Of a stretch of 64,000 nt of DNA, positions 1 through 10,515 are shown piece after piece. The position numbers were made by a program, and so were the translations under genes. The stretch comes from Elymus sibiricus (Eukaryota; Streptophyta; Magnoliopsida; Poales; Poaceae): assembly GCA_039707655.1 (NCBI GenBank), contig CM077666.1, forward strand, positions 245,426,166 to 245,490,165. Direction: 5' to 3'. The notes beneath the pieces are model-generated. The model made no database searches. It worked only from the letters and a program-made list of their open reading frames with translations, and was not told the origin of the DNA. Each line of letters opens with the position of its first letter. Within the stretch, counting starts at the first letter, position 1.

Positions 1-264
1 AGAGGAAGTCGTGGAAGTGGCGCGGTTGGCCATGATGTCGCGCAATTCCTCCATTTGAGATGAAAGCTTGGCGTCGAAGTAGTCCCTTGTTCGTGTTTCG
101 GAGTGGCGCAAGTCGGTGGCGAGTTGCTTGATGCGATCTCCCAAAGCTTCACTTTCTTGGTGTAGCGCTCGCTGGACGCCGAAAAGATGACCCTTGGTGA
201 CGTAGTCGTGTGTCTCCTCTTGCTCTTCAAAGAGCGGGTTCGCCGATGTAGTTGGCCTATCCAT
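1..264 (-). CDS. Gag N-terminus of element A (partial)
   Basis: An open frame of 88 codons starts at the ATG at 264-262 (MDRPTTSANPLFEE...) and leaves the window at base 1 without a stop. It matches the start of the H gag at 46095 (MDRPSTSSNPLFDE...) almost residue for residue, including the stretches HLFGVQRALHQESEALGDR and ATDLRHSETRTR. This is the N-terminal, probably coiled-coil part of a Ty3/gypsy Gag, upstream of the retrotransposon gag domain. The start was chosen because the same Met-Asp-Arg-[PQ] start is shared by A, H, D and K. Whether the rest of the ORF is intact cannot be seen. Confidence 0.85.
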   Translation of the reverse strand, partial: MDRPTTSANPLFEEQEETHDYVTKGHLFGVQRALHQESEALGDRIKQLATDLRHSETRTRDYFDAKLSSQMEELRDIMANRATSTTSS

Positions 265-1647
265 CATAGTCAAGTGGTGGTGAGTAGGAAATGAGAGAAC
301 AATACCAAAGTTACCTTTTCCGATGATTGAGGATGTATCAAGTATCACTCAATGTAATGCAACAATAGTAGAATTGGTATCGGGTTTGTTTCTCACACCT
401 ACAAAGTAAGGCTTATGGAGTAGCGTGGTTAGGATGAGTGGCACAAAATTCAAGCAAGTGTTAGTCAAGATATCGAAAATGTTGAGAAGATTCACAAATT
501 GCAAGTAAGACAAATAGATCAACACCCTAGGAGAACACTTGGAAACACACACACGAAGATGAATGTGATCTGCACAACCAAGGAATGAGCTCAAAATGTG
601 GAACCACGGAAAATGCTCGTGTTGCACGGATACTCGAGAGACACTAGCTCGATTGCTCAATTGGGCTAGATACGCCTGTGCACCAACCTAAGAGAGTAAC
701 GTGCTCGTCTTCAATCCCAAGTATGATATGTATGTCCTATATGATGTACTATGCAAAAGGCTCAATGCTATTGCTTACAAGCTCTTTGTTTCTTCTCTTT
801 TGCTTAAAAGCTTTTTCTGTGTTTTTTTTTGACTATGCCAAAATGCTTGATGCTAGAGCCGATATGTACAACAAGTAAGTAAGATATGCACGGGAGAGAG
901 TGATGGCACGATGATGATGATGCAGGCTAAATGTAGCTATTCGGAGTAAGCATATCACTATGGTGCACAAATGTGTGGCCCGGCAATTCTCAACTCGCTA
1001 GTCTCGATGGGTAAGTGACGCAATAGGCTCGAGGCTATCAATGCAATGGCAATGGTAAATACAAGGTGTCGTCGAGGTTACCGTCCTCGATTGGTAAGAA
1101 AATGAAATTGTCAATGTCGAAGTCGAGGCGATGATGAACGGCGGTGATGATGATGATGAACCGTCCCTAAGTAGCCGAAACACCTTAGGACACGGCAACC
1201 GCAACTCAAAATCTCAATGAACAACGTGTGTTAGTGCGGAAGACGAAAGGGGTGCAAGATGTGGTAAAACTGGACTAAAACAGAAAATGGGGGAAAGCTC
1301 CCTGATTAGCCCGTGCGCACGGGGTAAGTTGGGCCCGTGTGCACGGGGCTCCGTGTGCACGGGGTATCGGGGCCCGTGCGCACGGGGTCGGCGGCTGCGG
1401 AAGAACAGCCCAAATCCGTGGCAAAAGTGCAACCTTCGGGGAAAATTGGTGGTGGGAAAGATGGTGGAAGGTGGAAAAGGGGTAGATCCATTTTCCAAAC
1501 ACGAAATTTGTGGACCAAAACAACAAAATCTCACAAGATCTAACAAATGCAAATTTTTTTGGGATGGCTATTTTTGAAATTGGGTCAAAACAAAGCAAAA
1601 TCAGGCTAGAAAGTGGGGGGTAGGGACTCCAAGGTGTGAATCAACCT
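265..1647 (-). other. Untranslated leader of element A with palindrome array
   Basis: About 1.4 kb between primer site and gag without a convincing coding frame. It contains a block conserved in the leaders of D, H and K (CCGTCCCTAAGTAGCCGAAA region near 1162-1190) and a conserved CTCTTTTGCTTAAAAGC stretch near 795-815. At about 1308-1390 there are four copies of CCCGTG(C/T)GCACGGG, a palindrome that also fills part of the A LTR. ORFs of 60-112 codons here are overlapping shadows of that palindrome array. Confidence 0.75.
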
Positions 1648-1661
1648 GGCTCATGATACCA
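1648..1661 (-). promoter_or_regulatory. Primer binding site of element A
   Basis: On the minus strand this reads TGGTATCATGAGCC, three bases inside the LTR end. It matches the initiator Met tRNA 3' end (TGGTATCAGAGCC) except for one extra T after TGGTATCA. D and K have the identical variant. Confidence 0.8.
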
Positions 1662-1664
1662 CGA

Positions 1665-1685
1665 TGTTGTAGGGTAGAGACCCTA
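1665..1685 (-). repeat. LTR of A, inner 21 bp (3' tip of the 5' LTR)
   Basis: The plus strand starts TGTTGTAGGGT, the counterpart of TGATGTAGGGT in H, K and D. It is cut by the insertion of B. The last five bases, CCCTA (1681-1685), are the left target duplication of B. Confidence 0.85.
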
Positions 1686-2626
1686 TGATGAGGACATCTA
1701 TACTATGACTCCATCTCTACCTCATGAACAACCTGTTGCTACAAAGAAGATGTCCAATGATGAAATCAGGATTGGACCCATTACAAGAGCTCGTGCTAAA
1801 CTACTAGAACAACAGGTAGATTCTCTCTTAGTTGATAATGCTATTTATTTTAATGAGAGCTTTATACTGCCTAAATCCTTGTGTGTGTGTGTCATTAGGT
1901 ACATTGGAGAGGAAGGCATAGCACAAGGGAGCAAGGAGGAGAGCAAGGAGGCAGTGCAGCTGGGCAGGGAGGAGGACCCTGCAGTTTCCAGGGCGGTAGT
2001 ACCGCCCCACACCAGCGGTAGTACCGCTTAAAGCGGTAGTACCGCCCCGTGCTACCATACTCAGTACCGCTTAGCAAAATATTTCTGGCATCCAAGCGAC
2101 CTAACCGGTACTAGAGCGGTACTTAAGCGGTAGTACCGCTTGGAGCGGTAGTACCGCATGCTCTAAGCGGTACTACCATGCTGCCTGCGCGCAGGCTTTT
2201 GGGCTGACGGGCCGTGTACCCCTTCCAACTATCTTAGGATATAAATACCCTTCCTTAGGGTTAGTTAGAGGGGGACCACGTTTTGATTAAACCTCTTTTC
2301 AGATTGAATTGCTTTAAGCATTCCTCTGTAATCAATATTCCTCTTTGATTCGATCAGGAGTATTCGACCTTCACCACTTTGTTGCGATCTGGTGTTTATC
2401 CTACTGCAAGATTCAAGTGTCTTCTGCTGTTCCATTGGGAATTGGTAGATTGCAAACCGCTTCGTGGTCGGCCGCTACGTGCGCAAGTGTGTGAAGTTGC
2501 GAATATCGAATAGGGTTGAGAACTGTTGCATTGGCAACGGGGGAACAGCCAGAGATTCGTCAGCGTCCCACAAGTTATCATCCACCTACATCGAGCTCAA
2601 CGAGAAGATCGGGACACCCCTTATCA
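1686..2626 (+). repeat. 5' LTR of B (941 bp)
   Basis: Starts TGATGAGGACATC, ends CCTTATCA. The first part duplicates the coding sequence for the CR tail ([14 protein letters not shown]..., then ILPKSLCVCVIRY). At 1993-2185 there is an array of GCGGTAGTACCGC palindromes. A TATAAATA box is at 2240-2247. It has 22 bp (one extra palindrome unit) not present in the 3' LTR. Confidence 0.95.
2240..2247 (+). promoter_or_regulatory. Probable TATA box of B
   Basis: TATAAATA, directly downstream of the palindrome array and about 380 bp before the LTR end. The same octamer is at 8619-8626 in the 3' LTR. Confidence 0.6.
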
Positions 2627-2629
2627 TCT

Positions 2630-2640
2630 TCGTATCAGAT
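2630..2640 (+). promoter_or_regulatory. Primer binding site of B
   Basis: TCGTATCAGAT, three bases after the LTR end; it matches TGGTATCAGA of the initiator Met tRNA complement with one substitution (TG to TC). Confidence 0.75.
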
Positions 2641-3326
2641 ATCCAGTGTTTACTCGGTGAGCATCCATCAATCCCTTAGATTAGTGTTGTTTTCCTCCTA
2701 TCCAGAAAAAGCCTCACAAAAATATTAGGGTTCTTCATAGTTTGCCATAGCCTAGATTGCATCGTAGATTGGTTTTAGTTGCTGGTCGTTGGGTTTATCC
2801 TTGTGATCCGATCTATTTCCATTGGAGTTTAGATTTCCAGATTTGTTTCCAAGTAGTTAAAAAAAATCCGCGTTACTGTTCAGGACACTGTTCACGTGAC
2901 ATTTGAAAAAAAAAAGAAGAAGAAAGAAAGAAAGAAAGAAAGAAAGAGAAGAATCGAGGGCAATTCCTTGTTATTATCTTTCGCAGTTGTGGAGCTGCGT
3001 ACCATGCGAGAGTTGCTTTGCCAAGTTTCTCTCCACCGTTTGTGTTTCCTTGGGTGTGACTCACACGATCAGCACTAGGCTTTATCTTCGGTGTTGTTAG
3101 GTATCCCAACCAAGCTCCACTATATACCCTGGTTTGTCGTGTGATAGTTTTTCCCTCGGTATTCGCTTCCTCACATCCGTGCAAGTTCTGCCTATCCAAG
3201 TTGGTAAGCGATTCTAATTCACTTTGGAACGGTAAGATACCTTGTTTCTTTCAGTTTTGAGTGAGTTGAGAGTTTTCCACATACACCCACTATATTTTTC
3301 TTTCTATGCGTACTAATTCCCTCATC
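2641..3326 (+). other. Leader of B with homopurine tract
   Basis: No coding potential seen. It holds a homopurine run at about 2905-2952 dominated by AAAG repeats on the plus strand. The leaders of C (about 15830-15915) and G (about 33428-33500) have a comparable tract at a similar place. A block around 3095-3290 (from TAGGTATCCCAACC to the stretch before gag) is shared with C and G. Confidence 0.7.
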
Positions 3327-6300
3327 ATGTCCAAAGAGTCTTTTGATGTCCAGCAGCGAAAGGATCCTAAATCCGTGGTGCATTGGAATGAATATGCGGC
3401 ACTTCGTGATCATTTGACGAACCAATTTAATTCTGCTTGTGATGGTATACAAGAGGATGTGCGTGCTATTTGACTTAAAGCTTGCTGACACTCAAGATAC
3501 CATGAATACAACTCGTGAAACTATGACTACACTTCAGCAGTCCGTTACAGATTTGACGCATGCCGTAGCTGCGTTGCAAGCTTCCGTGGGTCAACGGCGC
3601 ATTCGGGAGCAAGATGATGATCTTGATGATGATGGTGAGGCAAGTGTTCATGGTGGTCATGTAGCTGACGCAGCTGCAAACGCTGCTCATGCTGCCAATA
3701 TTATGGTTCATGGTAGCCGTGGTCATGGTGGCCGTGGTAATGGCGGCCGTGGGGGTGGCCGTGGGTTTGTTGTTTTGGGTGCACGCCGTGATACTGATAT
3801 TCAGCAACCTCACCGTGATGAGGATGGGCTGGGTAAGCCGAAATTCTCTATTCCCACATTTGAGGGCTCTACTGATGTGGAAGAATATCTTAGTTGGGAG
3901 CTCAAGATAGAGAGATTGTGGCGTTTACATGAGTACACCGAGGACAGAAAAATCAAGTTGGCATCTTCTGAATTTGATGGTTATGCTTTGCGTTGGTGGG
4001 ATCACCTTGTGCGTACAAGACGGGAGGATGGAGATCCTCCAATTCTTACATGGCGCAATATGAAGGAAGTGATGCGTGCCCGGTTTGTTCCACGCAACTA
4101 TATTCGTTCTCTCTATGATAAGTTGCAGAATTTGCGGCAAGGTACAATGTCTGTGGATGATTATTTTCAGGAGATGGAGTTGATTATGCAGCGTGCCCGA
4201 GTCCGTGAACAGCCCGAACAGACCATGCAGCGATTTCTTTCTGGTTTGACATACAATATCAAGCGTATTGTTCGGCATCACCAATATCAAGACATGTCAG
4301 ATTTGTTACATCAAGCCCGTGAAGCAGAAATTCAGTTGGCCGAAGAAGCCAAGTTTACCTCTCGTTCTGCTTCTGCTCGTGGTCGTTTCACCCCACGACC
4401 TACTGGTGGGGCGCCCCCACAAAGTGATACTTCTGGTTTTCCTGTTCCTTCCAGTAACAAGTCAGATTCTGCTGTTTCTATTGCAAAGAAACCGGTGCAC
4501 CCTGCTGCGAGTGCTACTGGTTCATCTATGTCTACAGCAAGAAATAGGGATATGCATTGTCATACATGTGGAGGCAAAGGTCACTTCAAGAAGGATTGTC
4601 CCAATAAGAAGGTCATGTTGATTAATGAGGATTTAGAGTATGAGACCGGTGATGATGCTGATCCTACTTCTGAAGATTGGGAGAATGAGGATACCACTGA
4701 TGGGGCTCTCGATGCTTATGCAACACACTTTCCTACTATCGTTTGCTCGTAACGAGTGTTAAGTGTTCAGCCTAGTGCTGATACTCAGCGGTGTAATTTG
4801 TTTCAAACAAAGGCTATTATTGGTCCTGGCAAGGCGTGCAAAGTGATCATTGATGGTGGTAGTTGTCACAATTTGGCTAGTAAAGAGCTCTGTGCCAAAC
4901 TAAAGCTGAAATATTTACCGCACCCACACCCTTATTATATTCAGTGGTTGAGCGATACTGGAGAGATGAAGGTCAGCCACATGGTGCGTGTGGACTTTCA
5001 GATTGGACCATATAAAGACTCCATTGAGTTTGATGTGGTTCCTATGACTGTTTGTCACTTGTTGTTGGGCCGCCCATGGCAATATGATAGAAACGTTCTT
5101 CACAATGGGAGAGCCAACACATACCAGTTGACTTGGCATGGCAAGGACATTATTTTGCGACCCATGACTCCGCAGCAAATTGTAACTGAATCTCGTCAAA
5201 AAATTGAAGTGAATGTTGAGAAAGAGAGCGAGAGATTAGATAGGCGAGAGACTACACTTCCGGTGAGTGAGAGCCACAAGCCAAATTTGAGCGGTAAAAG
5301 TAAATGTGAGGGAGTGAATTCCTTAGTCATGTTAGCCACCAAATCTGATTTGAGAGAGTTCCGTGAGGATCCCACTGCTGTTCCTCTTGTGCTTCTGTGC
5401 AGGGGTGAAATTTTGATTTCTAATGATATGACTCCTCTCTCTCTTCGTGTTTCTAATGTGTTACAGGAATTTGGTGACGTGTTTCCGGCGGAGGTCCCTG
5501 CTGGTTTGCCACCATTGCGGGGTATCGAGCATCAAATTGATTTGATACCAGAAGCGTCGCTGCCCAATCGGGCCCCATACCGCACCAACCCCGAGGAAAC
5601 TAAGGAAATTCAGAAACAAGTACAAGAGCTTCTCGACAAAGGTTATATTCGCGTGAGCTTAAGTCCTTGTGCTCTTCCTGTAATTTTAGTTCCTAAGAAA
5701 GATGGTACATGGCGCATGTGCGTAGATTGTCGAGCTATAAATAACATCACTATTCGATATCGTCACCCTATTCCACGTTTGGAAGATATGCTAGATGAAT
5801 TGAGTGGTGCTGTTATTTTCTCTAAAATTGACTTGCGTAGTGGTTATCATCAAATTAGGATGAAACAAGGGGATGAATGGAAGACACCTTTAAAACAAAG
5901 TTTGGTTTATATGAGTGGTTAGTCATGCCTTTTGGGTTAACTAATGCACCTAGTACTTTCATGAGATTAATGAACCATGTTTTGAGGCACTTTATTGGTA
6001 AATTTGTGGTTGTCTATTTTGATGATATACTTATTTACAGCCGCAATGCATCTGAACATTCTGATCATATTCGCCAAGTTTTGCAAGTGTTGCGTGATGC
6101 TAAGCTTTATGGTAATCTGGATAAATGCACATTTTGCAAAGAGAAGGTCATATTTCTGGGTTATGTTGTTTCTGCTCATGGTGTTGAGGTCGATGAATCT
6201 AAAATTGAAGGTATTAAAAATTGGCCTACTCCTTTGAATGTTAGTCAAGTACGAAGCTTTCATGGTCTTGCTGGTTTTTATAGACGTTTTGTGAAAGATT

Positions 6301-8216
6301 TCAGTACTATTGCTGCACCTTTGAATGACCTTACCAAAAAAGGTGTTGAGTTTGTGTGGGGCACAGCCCAAGATTCTGCATTTGATGAGCTGAAACGTCG
6401 TTTAATTACTGCACCGTTGCTTGTACTTCCTGATTTCCATAAGCAATTTGAGATCGAATGTGATGCTAGTGGCATTGGAATCGGAGGTGTGCTAATGCAA
6501 GAGGGTAAACCAATTGCATATTTTTCTGAGAAACTGAATGGTGCACAATTGAACTATCCTGTTTATGATAAAGAATTGTATGCTCTCGTTAGAGTTCTTG
6601 AGGTTTGGCAACATTATTTGTGGCCAAAAGAATTTATCATACATTCTGACCATGAGGCTTTGAAGTTTTTAAAAAGCCAGTCAAATCTGAATAAACGACA
6701 TGCTAAATGGGTTGAGTTCATTGAATCCTTCCCATACATCATTAAGTATAAGAAAGGAAAAGACAATGTTGTTGCTGATGCACTCTCTCGGAAAAGCATG
6801 TTATTGACACGACTTGATGTTCAAGTTCCTCGTTTAGAAAGTTTGCGTGATTTATATGCTTTGGATACTGATTTTGCGACGCCATTTGCTCAATGTTCTG
6901 CTGTGAAAGCGTGGGAAAAATACCATATACATGATGGGTACTTGTTTCGCGCTAACAAACTGTGTGTGCCAGAATCGTCCGTGCGTTTGCTCTTGTTGCA
7001 GGAATCTCATGCTGGCGGTTTGATGGGCCACTTTGGACGTGAGAAGACGTTCCTTATGCTCGCAGATCATTTTTACTGGCCAAAGATGAGGCGTGATGTG
7101 GACAGGTATGTGAAGCGTTGCATCGCTTGCAATCAGGCAAAGTCCAAGCCGAAACCTCACGGTCTGTATACCCCTCTTCCTGCACCTAATTCTCCATGGG
7201 AAGATATCAGCCTGGATTTTGTTTTAGGATTGCCTAGAACCAGGAGAGGACATGATTCTATTTTTGTGGTAGTAGACAGATTTTCAAAGATGTCACATTT
7301 TATTGCCTGCCACAAAAGCGACGATGCGTCGCATATTGCTAATCTGTTTTTCAGGGACATCGTGCGTTTACATGGCGTACCAAGGACGATTGTTTCTGAC
7401 CGTGATGTGAAATTCATGAGCTACTTCTGGAAGACACTTTGGGGCAAGCTGGGAACGAAGCTACTGTTCAGTACTACTTGTCATCCCCAAACTGATGGTC
7501 AAACGGAGGTGGTGAATCGTACACTTTCCACATTGCTGAGAACCATGATCAAGAAGAATCTGCGTGAGTGGGAGGAATGCTTGCCGCATGTGGAGTTTGC
7601 TTACAACAGAGCGGTGCACTCTACCACGCAACTTTGTCCATTTGAGGTGGTCTATGGTTTCAAACCCATTGCACCATTTGACTTGCTGCCGCTGCCAACG
7701 CAAGAAAGGGTGAACATGGAGGCCTCGCAGCGTGCAGATTTTGTGAAAAAGATTCATGAGAACACAAAGGCAGCCATTGAGAAGAAGGGCAAGCACACAG
7801 CTGCTCGTGTTAACAAGAAGCGCAAGGAGGTGTTGTTCCAGCCGGGTGACATGGTGTGGGTACACTTCCGCAAGGATAGGTTCCCTAATCTGCGCAAGTC
7901 CAAGTTGATGCCACGTAGTGCTGGACCTTATAAAGTGCTTACAAAAATAAATGATAATGCATACACGATTGGTCTTCCTGCCGAGGAGTTTGGTGTCAGT
8001 AATTCTTTTAATGTTGCTGATTTGACGCCCTATCTTGGAGATGACCTTGAGGCGTCGAGGTCGACGCCTTTTCAAGGGGGGGAGGATGATGAGGACATCT
8101 ATACTATGACTCCATCTCTACCTCATGAACAACCTGTTGCTACAAAGAAGATGTCCAATGATGAAATCAGGATTGGACCCATTACAAGAGCTCGTGCTAA
8201 ACTACTAGAACAATAG
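3327..8216 (+). pseudogene. Gag-pol polyprotein of B (gag, PR, RT, RNase H, IN, CR tail), broken
   Basis: The start ATG at 3327 (MSKESFDVQQRKDP) is homologous to the G start. Visible domains: gag about 3860-4290; CCHC zinc knuckle at 4558-4599 (CHTCGGKGHFKKDC); aspartic protease around [11 protein letters not shown], about 4845-4880; RT with [10 protein letters not shown] near 5818 and YFDD at 6015-6026; RNase H from about 6445; integrase HHCC finger about 7000-7140 and core with [14 protein letters not shown] and [11 protein letters not shown]-terminal part to about 8030; then the CR tail inside the LTR. Lesions: an extra T near 3471-3473 shifts frame early in gag; TAA at 4750-4752 ends the frame after PTIVCS; a one-base loss near 5887 shifts frame in RT; CAG to TAG at 8214-8216 truncates the CR tail. 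Catalytic motifs are otherwise intact, so the copy decayed recently. Confidence 0.93.
8074..8086 (+). promoter_or_regulatory. Polypurine tract of B
   Basis: AAGGGGGGGAGGA immediately before the 3' LTR. It is also coding: the run of seven G keeps the integrase frame continuous with the CR tail. Confidence 0.85.
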
Positions 8217-9005
8217 GTGGATTCTCTCTTAGTTCATAATGCTATTTATTTTAATGAGAGCTTTATACTGCCTAAATCCTTGTGTGTGTGTGTCATTAGG
8301 TACATTGGAGAGGAAGGCATAGCACAAGGGAGCAAGGAGGAGAGCAAGGAGGCAGTGCAGCTGGGCAGGGAGGAGGACCCTGCAGTTTCCAGGGCGGTAG
8401 TACCGCTTAAAGCGGTAGTACCGCCCCGTGCTACCATACTCAGTACCGCTTAGCAAAATATTTCTGGCATCCAAGCGACCTAACCGGTACTAGAGCGGTA
8501 CTTAAGCGGTAGTACCGCTTGGAGCGGTAGTACCGCATGCTATAAGCGGTACTACCGTGCTGCCTGCGCGCAGGCTTTTGGGCTGACGGGCCGTGTACCC
8601 CTTCCAACTATCTTAGGATATAAATACCCTTCCTTAGGGTTAGTTAGAGGGGGACCACGTTTTGATTAAACCTCTTTTCAGATTGAATTGCTTTAAGCAT
8701 TCCTCTGTAATCAATATTCCTCTTTGATTCGATCAGGAGTATTCTACCTTCACCACTTTGTTGCGATCTGGTGTTTATCCTACTGCAAGATTCAAGTGTC
8801 TTCTGCTGTTCCATTGGGAATTGGTAGATTGCAAACCGCTTCGTGGTCGGCGGCTACGTGCGCAAGTGTGTGAAGTTGCGAATATCGAATAGGGTTGAGA
8901 ACTGTTGCATTGGCAACGGGGGAACAGCCAGAGATTCGTCAGCGTCCCACAAGTTATCATCCACCTACATCGAGCTCAACGAGAAGATCGGGACACCCCT
9001 TATCA
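8087..9005 (+). repeat. 3' LTR of B (919 bp)
   Basis: TGATGAGGACATC...CTTATCA. Collinear with the 5' LTR apart from a 22-bp loss within the palindrome array (8395-8570) and a few substitutions. TATAAATA at 8619-8626. It is followed by the target duplication CCCTA. Confidence 0.95.
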
Positions 9006-9495
9006 CCCTAGGTGGAGATCTTTTCACACTTGGAGTGTAAGAGGGATGAACTCACAAGAACACAAGAGAGAAATCACTCAAACAAACCCAAATCCCACAT
9101 CCACTAGAGTAGCATACATAGATCCACAAGCATACATAGACAATCAAAGGAAAATAGCACAAAGATAAGGTTCTTCCCACTCCAAAGGAGGTGAGGTCTT
9201 GATGATCCTATGACGGGGATCCTTCCCTAGAAGGGGTCTTGAATCCACAAGGGGATCTTCTCTCTAGGAGGTCTTGATCTCCAAGAGGAGTGGTAGACGA
9301 GCAAAGCCCTTTATGAATATCTCAATACACTCTGCTAACCCTAACAAATGTCCTGGGTACGGAATATATAGTAGGTGGGAGGTAGGGGACGAAGAGAGGG
9401 CAAAACAGGCAACAGTCAGCCACCTCGCTGGGTGGCCCGTGCTCACGGGGGTCCCGTGTGCACGGTACACGCCCGTGCGCACGGGCTATCAGCAG
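9006..9495 (-). repeat. LTR of A, middle piece
   Basis: Continues the A LTR after B. It includes the group-wide stretch AGTTCTTCCCACTCC seen in H and M, a TATA-like ATATATAG at 9364-9371, and palindromes CCCGTGCTCACGGG, CCCGTGTGCACGG and CCCGTGCGCACGGG at 9438-9485. The last five bases AGCAG are the left target duplication of C, which landed inside the palindrome region. Confidence 0.88.
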
Positions 9496-10515
9496 TGATA
9501 AGGGGTGGCCCGATCTTCTCAGTGAGCTGATGGTGTCGATGATGAACTTGTTGGATAACTTGTGACAAGCTCACGAACTCTCCGGCTGTTCCCCCGTTGC
9601 CAATGCAACGGATCTTCAATCCTATGGGTATTCGCAACACCACACACTTGCGCACGTAGCCGCCGACCACGAAGCGGTTCTGCAATCTCCCAATTCCCAA
9701 TGGAACGACAGATAGCACTTGACTTTCAGTAGCAAATACACCCTATCAAAACGAATTTGGTGTAGATAAATATTCCTGATCGATGCAAAGAGGAATATGA
9801 TTTCAGAGGAATGCTTAAAGCAATTCAATCTGGTAGAGGTTTAATCAAAACGTGGTCTAACCCTAAAAGCCACGACTTACAAGGGTATATAAAGACCCCT
9901 GGACGTCCAACCAAGTGTTGGGGTCTAAATCAACTATATCTCTAACTTTCCTAACTTAAACGACTCTATGTGGAAAACTGGCAGAAACAACCGCGGTATT
10001 GTTTTGACGACTGCGACTCGGTCACCGCGAATCGCGGGCTGCAGGTATACAGTTTGGAAAGCACACGACTCAAGCTTTCCAAATTGTATTTGCACGCTTT
10101 ATTTGGAGCAAGGACACAGATTCTGCACGTATATCAATTCTGGGCCTCCTGGCAGTCAATCCGAGTCTGGTTCTTATTTTCCTTCCTTTTATGTTGTGCA
10201 CTTGCCTCCCTCTCCTCCCTCGTCCACTTGCTGATATTAGACATCGGTAGGCATTCTTCTTGCTGCAAATCTTCATTTTCATGTGCCAAGCTTGTCTTCT
10301 CTTCAAATCTGATCATACAAACATGCAAAGACTTAGGCAGTATAAAATTCTCATTAACACAAATGTCAGATTCAACTAAGAGTGAATTCACCTGTTGTTC
10401 TAATAGTATTGCACGTGCTCTTGTAATTGGTCCAATTATGATTTCATTGGACTTGTCATGTGCAGCAACATCACTAGTGGAAAACGATGGCAAAGGACTA
10501 GGGATGTCCTCATCA
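9496..10515 (-). repeat. 3' LTR of C (1,020 bp)
   Basis: The minus strand reads TGATGAGGACATCCC...CTTATCA. The start encodes the CR tail. TTTATATA (minus) at 9886-9893 is the probable TATA box. An inverted repeat TTTGGAAAGC...GCTTTCCAAA lies near 10053-10083. Confidence 0.95.

Larger units (their letters stand above)
1686..9005 (+). mobile_element. Element B: complete TGATGAGG-type CRM retrotransposon, 7,320 bp
   Basis: Two LTRs (1686-2626 and 8087-9005), a primer site, a gag-pol region, a polypurine tract and a perfect 5-bp target duplication CCCTA at 1681-1685 and 9006-9010. The LTRs begin TGATGAGGACATC and end CTTATCA. By eye they differ by about eight substitutions plus one 22-bp indel, which suggests insertion within roughly the last half million years at usual grass rates (inference). 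The gag-pol frame is broken in at least three places, so this copy is not autonomous now. Its RT-integrase sequence is closely related to C and G, but the LTR body is different. Confidence 0.96.

Noticed and set aside
2905..3100. Possible Lys/Arg-rich small protein
   Set aside because: Translation of the AAAG homopurine tract in the B leader; not conserved in C or G.
7461..8075. 204-codon minus-strand ORF opposite the B integrase
   Set aside because: Antisense to a recognisable integrase; similar shadows occur opposite C and G.
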